Source of the DNA: Fibrobacterota bacterium
Lineage (GTDB): Bacteria > Fibrobacterota > Chitinivibrionia > Chitinivibrionales > FEN-1185
Direction of reading: 5' to 3'
Assembly: GCA_003165595.1 (NCBI GenBank)
Contig: PLWQ01000020.1
Location: 103,815-167,814, forward strand
Length of the DNA stretch: 64,000 nucleotides
The translations under genes and the position numbers were made by a program. The notes under the pieces are model-generated. The model was not told the DNA's origin and made no database searches. It was given only the letters and a program-made list of their open reading frames with translations. How positions within the stretch are numbered: position 1 is the first letter of the stretch; the number at the start of each line of letters is the position of its first letter. Of the stretch, positions 33,125-42,610 are shown piece after piece.

Positions 33125-36100
33125 ATGAAGAATAATGCTCGCACAACTTTCTCGTACTCAGCCATGGCACTGCTGCTCTTTGCAGCCTGCACCCGCGTGC
33201 CGAACGACGTAGGCACGCTCAAGTACAACACGGTGACCGGAAAAATGGTGTATGTGGGTGGCGGCACGTTTCAAATGGGCCAGACCGGGGTCGCGACACC
33301 GGTGCGGCAGGTGACCGTCTCATCGTTTCTCATTGACAACACCGATGTGACGCAGGGTGATTACCTCTCCGTCATGGGCGTGAATCCATCGTACTTTATC
33401 GGCGATTCCCTTGTGCCGGTGGACCAGGAGACATGGAATGACGCGGTCCTGTACTGCAATGCAAGGAGCAAACGGGCCGGGCTTGACACGGTATACTCCT
33501 TCACCTCGCTCGTCGGCATTGCCGGCAATGGGTGCGATAGCCTGGGCGGCCTCACCATCGATTATTCGAAGAAAGGGTTCAGGCTTCCCACCGAGGCGGA
33601 ATGGGAATACGCGTGCCGCGCAGGGAGCACAACGCTGTACTACTGGGGCGATAATCCGGACCGGGATTATTGCTGGGACACGATCAACAGCGGTTTGGGG
33701 CCGCAGCCCGTAGCGAGGAAAATAGCCAACCGGTATGGCCTTTATGACATGAGCGGCGAAGTCTGGCAATGGTGCAACGACTGGTATGGCGTTTACCCCT
33801 CAACGAACCAGACCGACCCGACCGGCCCTGTTTCCGGAACCAAACGCATTCTTCGCGGAGGCGCTTGGTACAGTCACGACTACCTCTTGTACTCCGCGTA
33901 CCGTTCGGGCAACGTTTCCGGCAAACAATTCTTCGACGTCGGGTTTCGGTGCGTTTTGCAGCAATCGGTGCAGACGCCGGTGCCCATTTCGCCGGCCAAT
34001 GGCGCCACTCAGCAGGCGCAAACACTCACGCTGGTGTGGCAATCGGTGAACTTTGCAACAACTTATCACGTTCAGGTGTCCACCAACAACCGGTTCGACA
34101 CAATCGTCGTCGAAGACTCGACACTCACCGCCTCATCAAGAACAATCGGCGCATTGGCTGCCGGCACTACCTATTATTGGCGCGTGCTGGCGAAAAACGG
34201 CGACGGCGCGAGCACGTGGAGCCAGGCGTGGAGCTTCACCACGGCGGCGCCTCTGGTGCGTGAAATGGTTCTTGTAAAGGGCGGAACCTTTCAAATGGGT
34301 CAAACCGGGATAGCAACGCCCGTCCGTCAAGTGACGGTCTCGTCGTTCCAAATTGACAATACAGAAATGACTCAAGGGGATTACCTGGCGATCATGAGGG
34401 TCAATCCGTCGTATTTCGGCGGCGATTCCCTTATGCCGGTGGTGTCGGTGACGTGGTTCGATGCGGTCCTGTGCTGCAATGCCAGGAGCAAACGGGCCGG
34501 GTTCGACACGGTCTATGCGTACACGTTTATGAGCGGGCTTGCCGGCGACGGCTGCGACAGCCTCGGAAACCTGGTGATTGATTACACGAAGAAGGGATAC
34601 AGACTGCCCACCGAGGCAGAATGGGAATTTGCCTGCCGCGCAGGGAGTACCACGCGGTATTTCTGGGGCGATACCATGGACCGTACCTACTGCTGGGACA
34701 CCGTCAACAGCGGTCTGGGTCCTCAACCGGTTGGCGAAAAGATCCAAAATGCCCTTGGTCTGTACGACATGAGCGGCAATGTCTGGCAGTGGTGCAACGA
34801 CTGGTACGGTGCTTATCCTTCGGCGAGCCAGACTGATCCCACCGGGCCGACGCTCGGGACCAAACGCATATTGCGTGGAGGTTCCTGGTATTCCCGCGAT
34901 AATGCGCTGTATTCGGCGTATCGAGCCGAAAACGTCTTGGGCAAGCAATTCTTCGACGTCGGATTCCGCTGCGTGTTGCAGGAAATGGTGCAGGTGCCCG
35001 AGCCTGTTTCCCCTGCCTACGGGGCCATCGGCCAGGCGCTGGCATCTACCTTGACATGGTCAACCGTGGACAATTCGACGGGTTATCGCGTCCAGATCTC
35101 GGTCGACAGTTCGTTTATCGCCCCGCCCATAAAGGATTCAACGCTCACCTCCGCGACAATGACGGTGTCCGGACTTACAGGAGGCGTCACCTATTACTGG
35201 AGGGTCCGGGCGACGGTCGCGGGCGGCGCAAGCGCGTACTGCGCCGCATGGAAGTTCACCACGCTCGGCACGTCTTTACAGATGCCAACCCTGCTGTCGC
35301 CCGGCAACGCCTCGACGGGCCAGTCCTCATCACCCGTACTCACGTGGACAACGGTAAGCGGCGCAAGCGCCTATCATGTGCAGATATCATCGAGCAGTAC
35401 GTTTGGCGTCATCACCGCCGAAGATTCGACGCTCACCGCCGTTTCCTGGACCGCGGAAAGCCTTGCGTCCGGAACCACCTATTACTGGCGTGTCGAAGCA
35501 AGAAGCGCCGGAAGCTGGAGCGCATGGTCGTCGGCATGGAGCTTCACAACCGCCGGTACATTGAAGCCTCCCTCCCTGACGTCTCCTGCCACCGGGGCGA
35601 CAGGGGTGTCCGTGACGCCCACGCTTGCCTGGTCGGCCGTGACCGGCGCGACCTCGTATCGTGTTCAGGTGTCAACCGACAGTTCGTTTGCAAAGCTGCT
35701 CGCCAAAGACTCAACCTTGACATCAGCTACGATGTTGGTGTCCGGCCTTGCCGGCGGCACAACCTATTACTGGCATGCCCAGGCGAAGAATGGGAGCGGC
35801 ACGAGCGCGTGGTCGTCGGCGTGGAGCTTCACAACTGCGAGCACACTCCTGCCTCCATCTCCGACATCGCCGGCCAACGGGGCCAACGCGCAGCCGCTGA
35901 CGCTCACGCTTACGTGGTCCCCGGTGAGCGGCGCGACGTCGTACCACGTCCAGTTGTGCGCCGACAGCCTTTTCCTTCCGGGAACCTCTGAAGATTCGAC
36001 ATCGACGTCGGCGGCGCTCACCGTCTCCGGCCGTGGGAGCGGCGTCACCTATTACTGGCACGTGCAAGCGAGGTCTTTGGCCGCCACGAGTGCCTGGTCG

Positions 36101-37276
36101 TCGGCGTGGAGCTTTACAATCGCGGGCGGACTCGCCATGCCCGTATTGGCCGCGCCGGCCAATGGGGCCAAAGTCGTGCCGCTACGGCCCACGCTTGTCT
36201 GGTCTTCGGTGAGCGGCGCAACGTCGTACCATGTTCAAGTGTCAACGGTCAATACATTTGCAACGGTCGTTGCCCGGGACTCCACGATTACCGTTGCGAC
36301 AAAGACCCTTGACGCCGTTCTTTCGGCCGGCACGGTTTACTACTGGCGAGTCCAGGCAAAGTTTTCAAGCAGCGTGAGCGCGTGGACAACCGCATGGAGT
36401 TTCACCACAACCACCGCCACCGGTCCGTGGCTCGAAAAATCCGCCATGCCCACTGCGCGGTCGGGACAGCAGCTTGCCGCCGTTGTGAACGGCAAGATTT
36501 ATGTGATTGGAGGAGCCAACAGCAGCGGCACCGCCCTTGCGACGGTAGAGGTGTACGACCCCGCCATGGATTCCTGGTCCTCGCTATCCAACATGCCCGG
36601 CGCAAGAATCCCCAGCGCCGCAACGGTCAACAACAAGATTTACCTGGTCGGAGGCGGCGACATTGGGACAGTCCAGGCATACGACCCGGCGGCCAATACC
36701 TGGTCCGACAAGTCGGCCATGCCCACGGTGCGAGGTCCCTATTTGGCGGTAGTCGGCCAGATAATCTACGCGCTTGGCGGATACAACAGCATCACCGGTT
36801 CGCTCAACACCAACGAAGCATACGATCCGTCGCTCGACTCATGGACTTCTCTGGACGGCATGCCCACCTACAGAAACGGCGCACCGGCCGCGGCCGCACT
36901 CAACAAGGTCTATGTCGTCGGCGGCGAGTATATGCCCAATAGTCCGTATGCGACGGTGGAGGAATACGACCCGTCCACCGGCTCCTGGGCGACGAAGACG
37001 TCCATGCCTACGGCCAGAAGGTCGCCGTCGGCGGCGACGGTAAACGATAAGGTCTATGTGATGGGCGGCGGTCTTGACAATAGCGGAGCCCTTGCGATTG
37101 TGGAAATGTACGATCCTTCGGCCGACACGTGGACCGCAAAGACCCCCATGCCCGGCCCTCGGTGGGGTCCGTCGCTGGCTGTTGTCAATGGGAAGATTTA
37201 CGCCATCGGCGGAGCGAACGACAGCTCTGCGGCGCTGTCCACCGTGGAGGAGTACGATCCGGCGCTCGACCCGTAG
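33125..37276 (+). CDS. Giant lipoprotein with two FGE-like domains, six FN3-like repeats and Kelch propeller
   Basis: 1383 residues from the ATG at 33125. The signal ends in a lipobox (ALLLFAAC). Domain order: FGE/SUMF1-like (about 40-280), FN3-like (285-377), a second FGE-like (380-620) nearly identical to the first, five more FN3-like repeats of about 92 residues (622-1095; each with YRVQ.S.DSSF, DSTLTS, G.TYYWRV.A), then six Kelch motifs (1100-1380; GGANSSGTALATVEVYDP, WSSLSNMP). The FGE-like domains end RGGSWYSRDN or RGGAWYSHDY, lacking the catalytic cysteines, so sulfatase activation is unlikely; a structural or binding role is inferred. The repeats are so alike that recent tandem duplication is likely. 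Pairs with the CsgG-like gene upstream. Confidence 0.88.
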   Translation: MKNNARTTFSYSAMALLLFAACTRVPNDVGTLKYNTVTGKMVYVGGGTFQMGQTGVATPVRQVTVSSFLIDNTDVTQGDYLSVMGVNPSYFIGDSLVPVDQETWNDAVLYCNARSKRAGLDTVYSFTSLVGIAGNGCDSLGGLTIDYSKKGFRLPTEAEWEYACRAGSTTLYYWGDNPDRDYCWDTINSGLGPQPVARKIANRYGLYDMSGEVWQWCNDWYGVYPSTNQTDPTGPVSGTKRILRGGAWYSHDYLLYSAYRSGNVSGKQFFDVGFRCVLQQSVQTPVPISPANGATQQAQTLTLVWQSVNFATTYHVQVSTNNRFDTIVVEDSTLTASSRTIGALAAGTTYYWRVLAKNGDGASTWSQAWSFTTAAPLVREMVLVKGGTFQMGQTGIATPVRQVTVSSFQIDNTEMTQGDYLAIMRVNPSYFGGDSLMPVVSVTWFDAVLCCNARSKRAGFDTVYAYTFMSGLAGDGCDSLGNLVIDYTKKGYRLPTEAEWEFACRAGSTTRYFWGDTMDRTYCWDTVNSGLGPQPVGEKIQNALGLYDMSGNVWQWCNDWYGAYPSASQTDPTGPTLGTKRILRGGSWYSRDNALYSAYRAENVLGKQFFDVGFRCVLQEMVQVPEPVSPAYGAIGQALASTLTWSTVDNSTGYRVQISVDSSFIAPPIKDSTLTSATMTVSGLTGGVTYYWRVRATVAGGASAYCAAWKFTTLGTSLQMPTLLSPGNASTGQSSSPVLTWTTVSGASAYHVQISSSSTFGVITAEDSTLTAVSWTAESLASGTTYYWRVEARSAGSWSAWSSAWSFTTAGTLKPPSLTSPATGATGVSVTPTLAWSAVTGATSYRVQVSTDSSFAKLLAKDSTLTSATMLVSGLAGGTTYYWHAQAKNGSGTSAWSSAWSFTTASTLLPPSPTSPANGANAQPLTLTLTWSPVSGATSYHVQLCADSLFLPGTSEDSTSTSAALTVSGRGSGVTYYWHVQARSLAATSAWSSAWSFTIAGGLAMPVLAAPANGAKVVPLRPTLVWSSVSGATSYHVQVSTVNTFATVVARDSTITVATKTLDAVLSAGTVYYWRVQAKFSSSVSAWTTAWSFTTTTATGPWLEKSAMPTARSGQQLAAVVNGKIYVIGGANSSGTALATVEVYDPAMDSWSSLSNMPGARIPSAATVNNKIYLVGGGDIGTVQAYDPAANTWSDKSAMPTVRGPYLAVVGQIIYALGGYNSITGSLNTNEAYDPSLDSWTSLDGMPTYRNGAPAAAALNKVYVVGGEYMPNSPYATVEEYDPSTGSWATKTSMPTARRSPSAATVNDKVYVMGGGLDNSGALAIVEMYDPSADTWTAKTPMPGPRWGPSLAVVNGKIYAIGGANDSSAALSTVEEYDPALDP

Positions 37277-37293
37277 CGGAAAGTGACGAGGCC

Positions 37294-37755
37294 TCAGTTG
37301 GGCAGAAGGCAGATCTTCTGTGACGCATGAGTCAACTGGATCTTCCACCTGCCCTTTTCTTTTTTGTAAATTTCGGTAATGATGAGGTCGTTCTTGGTTA
37401 TGTTCCTGCTGTCCTGGGCGACTTCCTCTTCTATCTCGAACGTGGCAAAAGCCATCGACTCGTCCTCGGCAATATACGGCTGGTAGGAGAGGATCGTGCT
37501 CAGCTTGACCGGAGTCTCGGCATCGACCACGGCCTTCTTCATTTGCATAATGTTCATTTCGACGCCGGCAGCGCTTATAAACTGATAATTCTTTGTGCAA
37601 ATCCTGGTGAGCGCATTGGTGTCTTTCTTGGAAATCGCGTCAATCCTTTCCTTGAGCAGGGCTTTGAGGGTTGCCGGCAGGTCTACTTGGCAAAATGCGG
37701 TGCCGGGGAGAGACAGCATCAGCAGGAAGACGAAAAGCCTGGCGCGACCGGGCAT
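37294..37755 (-). CDS. Exported SnoaL/DUF4440-like protein
   Basis: 153 residues from the ATG at 37755, which has GGAGG five bases upstream. A signal peptide (FVFLLMLSLPGTAFCQ) is followed by a small alpha+beta domain: LKERIDAISKKDTNALTRIC, YQFISAAGVEM, then a beta-strand series ending GRWKIQLTHASQK. This matches the nuclear-transport-factor-2-like fold (SnoaL, DUF4440) seen in many exported proteins of unknown task. Convergent with the giant lipoprotein gene, only 17 bases apart. Confidence 0.75.
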   Translation of the reverse strand: MPGRARLFVFLLMLSLPGTAFCQVDLPATLKALLKERIDAISKKDTNALTRICTKNYQFISAAGVEMNIMQMKKAVVDAETPVKLSTILSYQPYIAEDESMAFATFEIEEEVAQDSRNITKNDLIITEIYKKEKGRWKIQLTHASQKICLLPN

Positions 37756-38001
37756 GAACACCTCCAATTTGTCGAAAATATACTTGAGCGCAAGTTCTTC
37801 GGGAAAGGCGGTTGTCCATCGGAATACCCGCGGCCTTTGAGGGCGCGAGCTATTTTCGAGCCGGGGTCTGCAAGAAGCGCTTTTCCCATGAAGCCGGGCG
37901 CACGGGGCGCACCACTACACACGGGAAGAAATAATGCAAGCGGCATGTATCTTTCCGCGCCTTTGCCTGGTCTAATCAAGACAAGAGGAAGGAGCCGTAG
38001 T

Positions 38002-38553
38002 ATGAAGACACACGCCATTGGCAAATCCAGAGCGTCGATGATCGGCACATTTATATGGATTGGAATTTTGTGTGTGGGCGCTTTTGCCTGGAATTCGTCG
38101 GGCAGCCGCAATGGCTCCGCTGCACATTCGGGCGGATCCGCGAGAGGATACTCAGGCGGACATTCGGGCGGATCGCATTCCTATGGCGGACACTACGACC
38201 GCGGCGGTCATTACGGCCGTTCCGGGATTGACGTAACAGTTGTGGAACCGCCGCCATATTACTATTATGACGACTACGGTTATCCGCCCGATTACACGGC
38301 AGTCGCTCCGGCGCCGGTGGTGCAAGTGGTTGAATCAGCTCAACAGGGAGCCGAGGAGAGCGCAGGTCCGGTGCAGATTAACTCATACCAGCCGGCCACG
38401 GCCGACACGGTGATCATCGGCGTCCCGAATTCAAAAGGCGGATTCATTTCCGTCAAGCTCACAAGATGCGCAAACGGGTATATCGGCCCGCAGGGCGAAT
38501 TCTATGCCGGACATCCGACCATCGAGCAACTTAAGGTGCTGTACGGAAGCTGA
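38002..38553 (+). CDS. Exported Gly/Ser/His/Tyr-rich protein
   Basis: 183 residues from the ATG at 38002 with GGAAGGAG upstream; the longer frame before it is noise. Signal/anchor helix at residues about 13-30 (MIGTFIWIGILCVGAFAW). Residues 31-75 are a low-complexity SGGSARGYSGGHSGG and HYDRGGHYGRSG stretch, then PPPYYYYDDYGYPP. The C-terminal ~60 residues (VKLTRCANGYIGPQGEFY, HPTIEQLKVLYG) are a compact motif found at the end of other small exported proteins. Function not known. Confidence 0.75.
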   Translation: MKTHAIGKSRASMIGTFIWIGILCVGAFAWNSSGSRNGSAAHSGGSARGYSGGHSGGSHSYGGHYDRGGHYGRSGIDVTVVEPPPYYYYDDYGYPPDYTAVAPAPVVQVVESAQQGAEESAGPVQINSYQPATADTVIIGVPNSKGGFISVKLTRCANGYIGPQGEFYAGHPTIEQLKVLYGS

Positions 38554-38685
38554 CCAATCGATCGTTTCCATGTTGGACCTTTGACTGCCCCTTCTCGAAT
38601 TGCATTTCCTATGTCTGTTCCCGATAATACCCCGAGCTCGCACCCCGTATTCTAGGTGTCCGAAGGATTTGGAAAGGAGAACGCT

Positions 38686-39150
38686 ATGAAAATCTTATCA
38701 TACGCGGGTTTGGCTGTAGTTATTATGATCGCAATCGCGGGAGCCGCGACCGTGCAGGATCGATACGCCGCGCCTGTTGCAAACGGCACCGAAGTATATG
38801 CCGACAACCCGAAACCCCTTGACGCTCAGCCTGCCTTTACGGTTGGTACCGGTGACAGGCTTCTGATTCTGGACAGGCGGGACAACAAGTACAAGGTGAG
38901 CGACCTGAAGGGAGATGTGGGCTGGGTGAACGCCGATCTTGTCAAATCTCTTGGGTCCAACGAATCGTTGGTATTCGGCGATGCGGACGTACGCGCGTAT
39001 CTCGACAATCCGGAGCCTGTCTACATCATGGACGCGGACAACAATGTGGACAAGAGTATTCTTCTTAACCGATCGTTCGCCGGTGAACTCGCGGAGAACA
39101 CCGACCGCATGACATTCGAAAGGATGGCCGGAGAAAACCTGCCCAAATAG
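38686..39150 (+). CDS. Exported protein with bacterial SH3-like domain
   Basis: 154 residues from the ATG at 38686, which follows GGAAAGGAG; an upstream in-frame ATG at 38656 lacks this. Signal peptide (SYAGLAVVIMIAIAGAATV). Residues about 30-85 resemble an SH3b domain: TEVYADNPKPLD, FTVGTGDRLLILDRRDNKYKV, GDVGWVNADLV. The C-terminal half is acidic and unassigned. SH3b domains often bind cell wall or other proteins. Confidence 0.7.
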   Translation: MKILSYAGLAVVIMIAIAGAATVQDRYAAPVANGTEVYADNPKPLDAQPAFTVGTGDRLLILDRRDNKYKVSDLKGDVGWVNADLVKSLGSNESLVFGDADVRAYLDNPEPVYIMDADNNVDKSILLNRSFAGELAENTDRMTFERMAGENLPK

Positions 39151-39180
39151 GCCGATGCGGCGGATGCATCCGGCGTTACG

Positions 39181-41418
39181 CTACGGGTAATCCAGCACAC
39201 TCGATGATGCGGTGCCGCCCGTGCCGTTGATCACGTGGCTTATGGTTCCGCCGCCCAGCTTTTCGGTCACCATGTGATGCACCTTGACTCCCGCGACATT
39301 CGCGGGGACCTCGATCGCATTGGTCGCGGTGACCCCGTTTCTGAACACGGAATACACGCCGAGGCCGCGGGCCTCATGGGTCTTTACTCCGTCGGACACC
39401 TTGTAAGAAGGATAGCCCAGGTCGGTGCTGCTGCTCGACCAGCTTGTATTGTCCGGAGGATCGTAGGGCATTTCGGACTGGTAGAAGTAGGTGCGGCCGT
39501 TGTTACCGTTCCACCAGGTCTGGTACGCCTGGGTGTGCTCGACGAACAGGCCGTACACTGTTACGTTGTTGCCGTTTACAATAAGGCCGTGCGCGTTCAG
39601 GTTGGATGTCCAACCCGCGCCCGCGCCGTGATCGGCCCGCCACAGCCACGTGTGGTCGAAAATCACGTCGTTGCTGTTGATAATCACGAAACTCGTGGCG
39701 AGGCCGTTGAATTGTCCGCCTGCCCTGCAGAAAATGTCGAACAGGCATATCGGGTTCCTGGCATGGTCGACCGTGGTGCCGGAATCGCCGATCTGCAGCA
39801 GAACCGGCGAGTTCTGCGTGCTTGCTTCAAAGAGAAAGCCGGCGACCTTGATGCCGTCGACATCGGAGACTTTCATGGCCGCGTTCCCGTTGGTGGGAAT
39901 GAGCGACGGGTAGCCGATGCCGAGAACAACCGTGCCCGGCCGCGTCACCTGTATTGCGCTTTCCAAATTATAATTCCCCGGGGTGAACAGGATGTTTTTC
40001 CCCTGGACAAGCGCGGCATTGATGCTTGCCGCATTGTCGGAGGACTTGGTAATGTAAAAGAGGTCGATGGGCAGCTGCGCGCCGGGCGTGCCGCCATTTG
40101 CCCACGTGATCCCCAGTGTGCTGTCGCGACGCAGGTCCGGGACCATTACAAAGTAGTTTCCGTTTTTGTCAATTGCAAGGAACGGCTTTTCGGCCACCAG
40201 AGGGGTCTTGGCGACCACCGTGCGGTTAACTCCCGATTCCGAGGGCGCCCCGGTCACGCCGACAAAGACCATGTTCCATCCGCCGCCGCCCCAGCCGCCG
40301 TAGACGTCGTTCCTCGAAAAGTATTGTTGTTGCGATCCCGAGTTCACCGATCCGTCCACCTTGCAATCCGCGAGAAAGCCGCCGCTGGACCACCCGCCGT
40401 CGTCGAGCGCCATGTTGCCTTTTACGTGCATGCGGCGAACCGGAGCGCCCTGAGAAGCCGCCCAGGTGTTGGTGCCGCCCGTGGGCGTCACGCAGATGCC
40501 GGCGCATGCCTTCCAGAAGGTGCAGGTGGCATTGTAGTTCATCCATGCCGCCGAAGACTGCACCAGTCCGGTTATTTGGACGCTGTCCGGCGACAGGCCG
40601 AGCCCCAATGCCTCGGTGTAGAAGCCGACGTTGACATCAAGAGAATACGAGCCCGGCTTGAACAGCCACGCGTACCTGCCGGTGCCGAACTGCGCGGCCT
40701 GCTGCTGGCTGGAAATGGCGGAGATCTGGCTTTGCACCGTGGAGGTACTCATTGACGGATCGAAAATAAGCACGTTGGGGCCGAAATCCGGGGCTGCGCC
40801 CGCCGGGTTCATGGTGATGTTTACCGTGCCGGAGGCGATTGTTAATTGCTCCAGGTACGAGGCGTACCCTGCCTTGGTCGCCTGCAGCCAATCGAGGGCG
40901 GCCGACCTCTTGGGCGAGGCGGCGGCCGCAGGTGTTTTGCTGAAGACCGCTTCAGTTTCTCTCGCCGCCGGGATGATGGTGCCAGCCCACACGTCGCTAC
41001 CGACCCTCACCCGCAGCAGATACACGGAGCAGCCCAACCGGTCCAAATCGAAGGCTACCCGCGTATTGCCCGGGCACAGGTATCCATCGTAGATTGACGC
41101 AATGCGCACCCCGCGCATGTTGTAAAGAGCCGCGTTTACCCATGCGGCGCGCGCCATGGCAATTACGAACGATTTGTTTTTATACCCGATGCTGTTGACG
41201 ACCGATGGTTGCGCGGCCGGAACATGGGTTGAGACCGTGCCCGACAGCGAATAGATGCCGTTTGGATCCGTGGTGTCGGCGGCGCCGGCGCCGACCAGTC
41301 GCACGATCACGCCCTCAAGAGCCTGACCTGCGGACGAACTAACTTTTCCGGAGATGGAAATGGTCTGGGAAGATGCGAGCGAAATCATGAGGAACACGAA
41401 TGATAAAAACCGCTTCAC
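39181..41418 (-). CDS. Exported GH55-like/beta-helix carbohydrate-active protein
   Basis: 745 residues starting with GTG at 41418 (AAGGGG upstream). Signal peptide (KRFLSFVFLMISLASS), then a carboxypeptidase-regulatory-like domain (SGKVSSSAGQALEGVIVRL, residues 20-75), then a segment resembling the C-terminal sorting-type domain seen elsewhere here but internal (WVNAALYNMRGVRIASI). Residues about 210-745 look like a twin right-handed beta-helix as in glycoside hydrolase family 55 and related adhesins (GNYNLESAIQVTRPGTVVLGIGY, FDHTWLWRADHG). GH55 enzymes attack beta-1,3-glucan, but the active-site Glu cannot be assigned by eye. Confidence 0.75.
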   Translation of the reverse strand: MKRFLSFVFLMISLASSQTISISGKVSSSAGQALEGVIVRLVGAGAADTTDPNGIYSLSGTVSTHVPAAQPSVVNSIGYKNKSFVIAMARAAWVNAALYNMRGVRIASIYDGYLCPGNTRVAFDLDRLGCSVYLLRVRVGSDVWAGTIIPAARETEAVFSKTPAAAASPKRSAALDWLQATKAGYASYLEQLTIASGTVNITMNPAGAAPDFGPNVLIFDPSMSTSTVQSQISAISSQQQAAQFGTGRYAWLFKPGSYSLDVNVGFYTEALGLGLSPDSVQITGLVQSSAAWMNYNATCTFWKACAGICVTPTGGTNTWAASQGAPVRRMHVKGNMALDDGGWSSGGFLADCKVDGSVNSGSQQQYFSRNDVYGGWGGGGWNMVFVGVTGAPSESGVNRTVVAKTPLVAEKPFLAIDKNGNYFVMVPDLRRDSTLGITWANGGTPGAQLPIDLFYITKSSDNAASINAALVQGKNILFTPGNYNLESAIQVTRPGTVVLGIGYPSLIPTNGNAAMKVSDVDGIKVAGFLFEASTQNSPVLLQIGDSGTTVDHARNPICLFDIFCRAGGQFNGLATSFVIINSNDVIFDHTWLWRADHGAGAGWTSNLNAHGLIVNGNNVTVYGLFVEHTQAYQTWWNGNNGRTYFYQSEMPYDPPDNTSWSSSSTDLGYPSYKVSDGVKTHEARGLGVYSVFRNGVTATNAIEVPANVAGVKVHHMVTEKLGGGTISHVINGTGGTASSSVLDYP

Positions 41419-41821
41419 GAAAGACCCCTTTCTTTGCCCCTGTCTTGGTTTTTGTCAACCGCTTAAACATCACGTGCCCCCCCCCAAAGTTTCGGTGTGT
41501 CGAGCTTCTGTTTCACGTTCCACCGCTTTTGCAAAGGATCAAATGCAGTGGTCGCTACTCAACGAAAAGTCCGGCCGCCTCGACACAGCCGGGTTCGAAG
41601 GGAAATATACCGAAATAGGAGCAAAATGCAGGAACTTTCTTTGCGGTGACTTTGTATCTTGCGAACAAATTCTCGCATAAACGATTGATATTGCAGGGAA
41701 ACCAATCGCTTGCAGAGCTGTGGTGCCGATATTTTTGCGAACAAGATTTACAAATGGCCTGGCCTCAGGCCGGCTGCACGGGAATGTGCGGCAGAAAGGA
41801 GGGCGCCCATCGCCTCAGATT
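41419..41821. other. Intergenic region between two minus-strand genes
   Basis: About 400 bases without a recognisable gene. It contains a run of nine C at about 41477-41485 (prone to slippage) and no clear terminator for the gene at 41843. Confidence 0.4.
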
Positions 41822-41842
41822 TTTTCAACCCTTCAACTCTTC
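41822..41842 (-). repeat. Short tandem repeat (GTTGAAGG-type) just after a stop codon
   Basis: Two to three units of GAGTTGAAGGGTTGAAAAA type immediately behind the stop of the 41843 gene, sense direction. Same family as 21803, 56682 and 61294. Confidence 0.5.
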
Positions 41843-42148
41843 TTAATGCATTTTCCCCGCAAATGCAAAAGACAGCTGAATGCTGATGGCTGCTATTCCT
41901 GCGAAGAACACAATCAGCCCGTAAATGTTTGCTTTTGAAAGCCTGCCAACGCGCGCCAGGATAAATCCAACCACGAGGTTGCCCAGCCCCCACAGAACAT
42001 TGACAAGCGGAGATGACAATCCTCTGCCGGGCGGGTTTGCAAACGGGCTGGGGAAGCTGTCGCCTGAGACTCCGTGGATATAGTGCGGGACGAAATTCGC
42101 CAGGAACAGGCCCGCGAAAAAGCACGCGACATAGTGATACCATTTCAT
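41843..42148 (-). CDS. Conserved small membrane protein
   Basis: 101 residues with three hydrophobic segments (residues about 6-24, 47-66, 74-96). The N-terminal KWYHYVACFFAGLFLANFVPHYIHGVSG, with FANPPGRGLSSP after it, is a strongly patterned sequence that I associate with a widespread small membrane protein family of unknown function. AAGGAGG lies six bases before the ATG. Confidence 0.8.
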   Translation of the reverse strand: MKWYHYVACFFAGLFLANFVPHYIHGVSGDSFPSPFANPPGRGLSSPLVNVLWGLGNLVVGFILARVGRLSKANIYGLIVFFAGIAAISIQLSFAFAGKMH

Positions 42149-42429
42149 AAAGACCTCCTTGGTTGAAGAAGAAAAAGCAGCAAAGTGACAAAGTTGAAAG
42201 AAATATGGATTGTTGCGGGATGATTGCCAAGCAGATAATGTCCGGATCGAGTACCTTCAAGGCCCCTGTTCCAAGATATGTGTAAGATGAGAATCGAGAT
42301 ATGGAAAGGGCTCTGCCCTTTAAATCCCGTAGGGAAAATGCTTATTGTAAATCGCCCCTCCAAACCTCCCCTCGCCGGGGAGGCTTCCTACCGATGACTT
42401 GTCACAATATCCCGCCGATGAGCATTTCT
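42149..42429. other. Divergent intergenic region with C-rich hairpin
   Basis: No gene. A hairpin CCTCCCC / GGGGAGG sits at 42365-42383. Because the flanking genes are divergent it is unlikely to be a terminator. Confidence 0.4.
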
Positions 42430-42473
42430 AACGGGTGCCCGATGTTGCACTGCCGAGGCGGCGGGGCGCCCAA
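42430..42473 (+). repeat. F1 3'-end fragment
   Basis: Contains GCACTGCCGAGGCGGC and GGGGCGCCCA, the 3' part of F1, without the 5' half. Located 138 bases before the flavin reductase start, same orientation. Confidence 0.5.
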
Positions 42474-42610
42474 TTTCTTCCTGTCTTGTGGAAAGTTCGG
42501 CAGGAAACACGCATTGCGCCATGCACTATTTTAGATATGCGGAATGTGCATCGACATTGTCCGATTGCGCGGCAAATGCGGGCAAACGGAAGAACCAAAG
42601 GAGAAACGCA

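Noticed and set aside
33240..34985. Sulfatase-maturing function of the FGE-like domains
   Set aside because: The catalytic cysteines are missing and no sulfatase gene is present in the window.
35000..36410. Regular ~280-base periodicity as a possible non-coding tandem array
   Set aside because: The period matches five FN3-like protein repeats in an intact frame, so coding repeats explain it.
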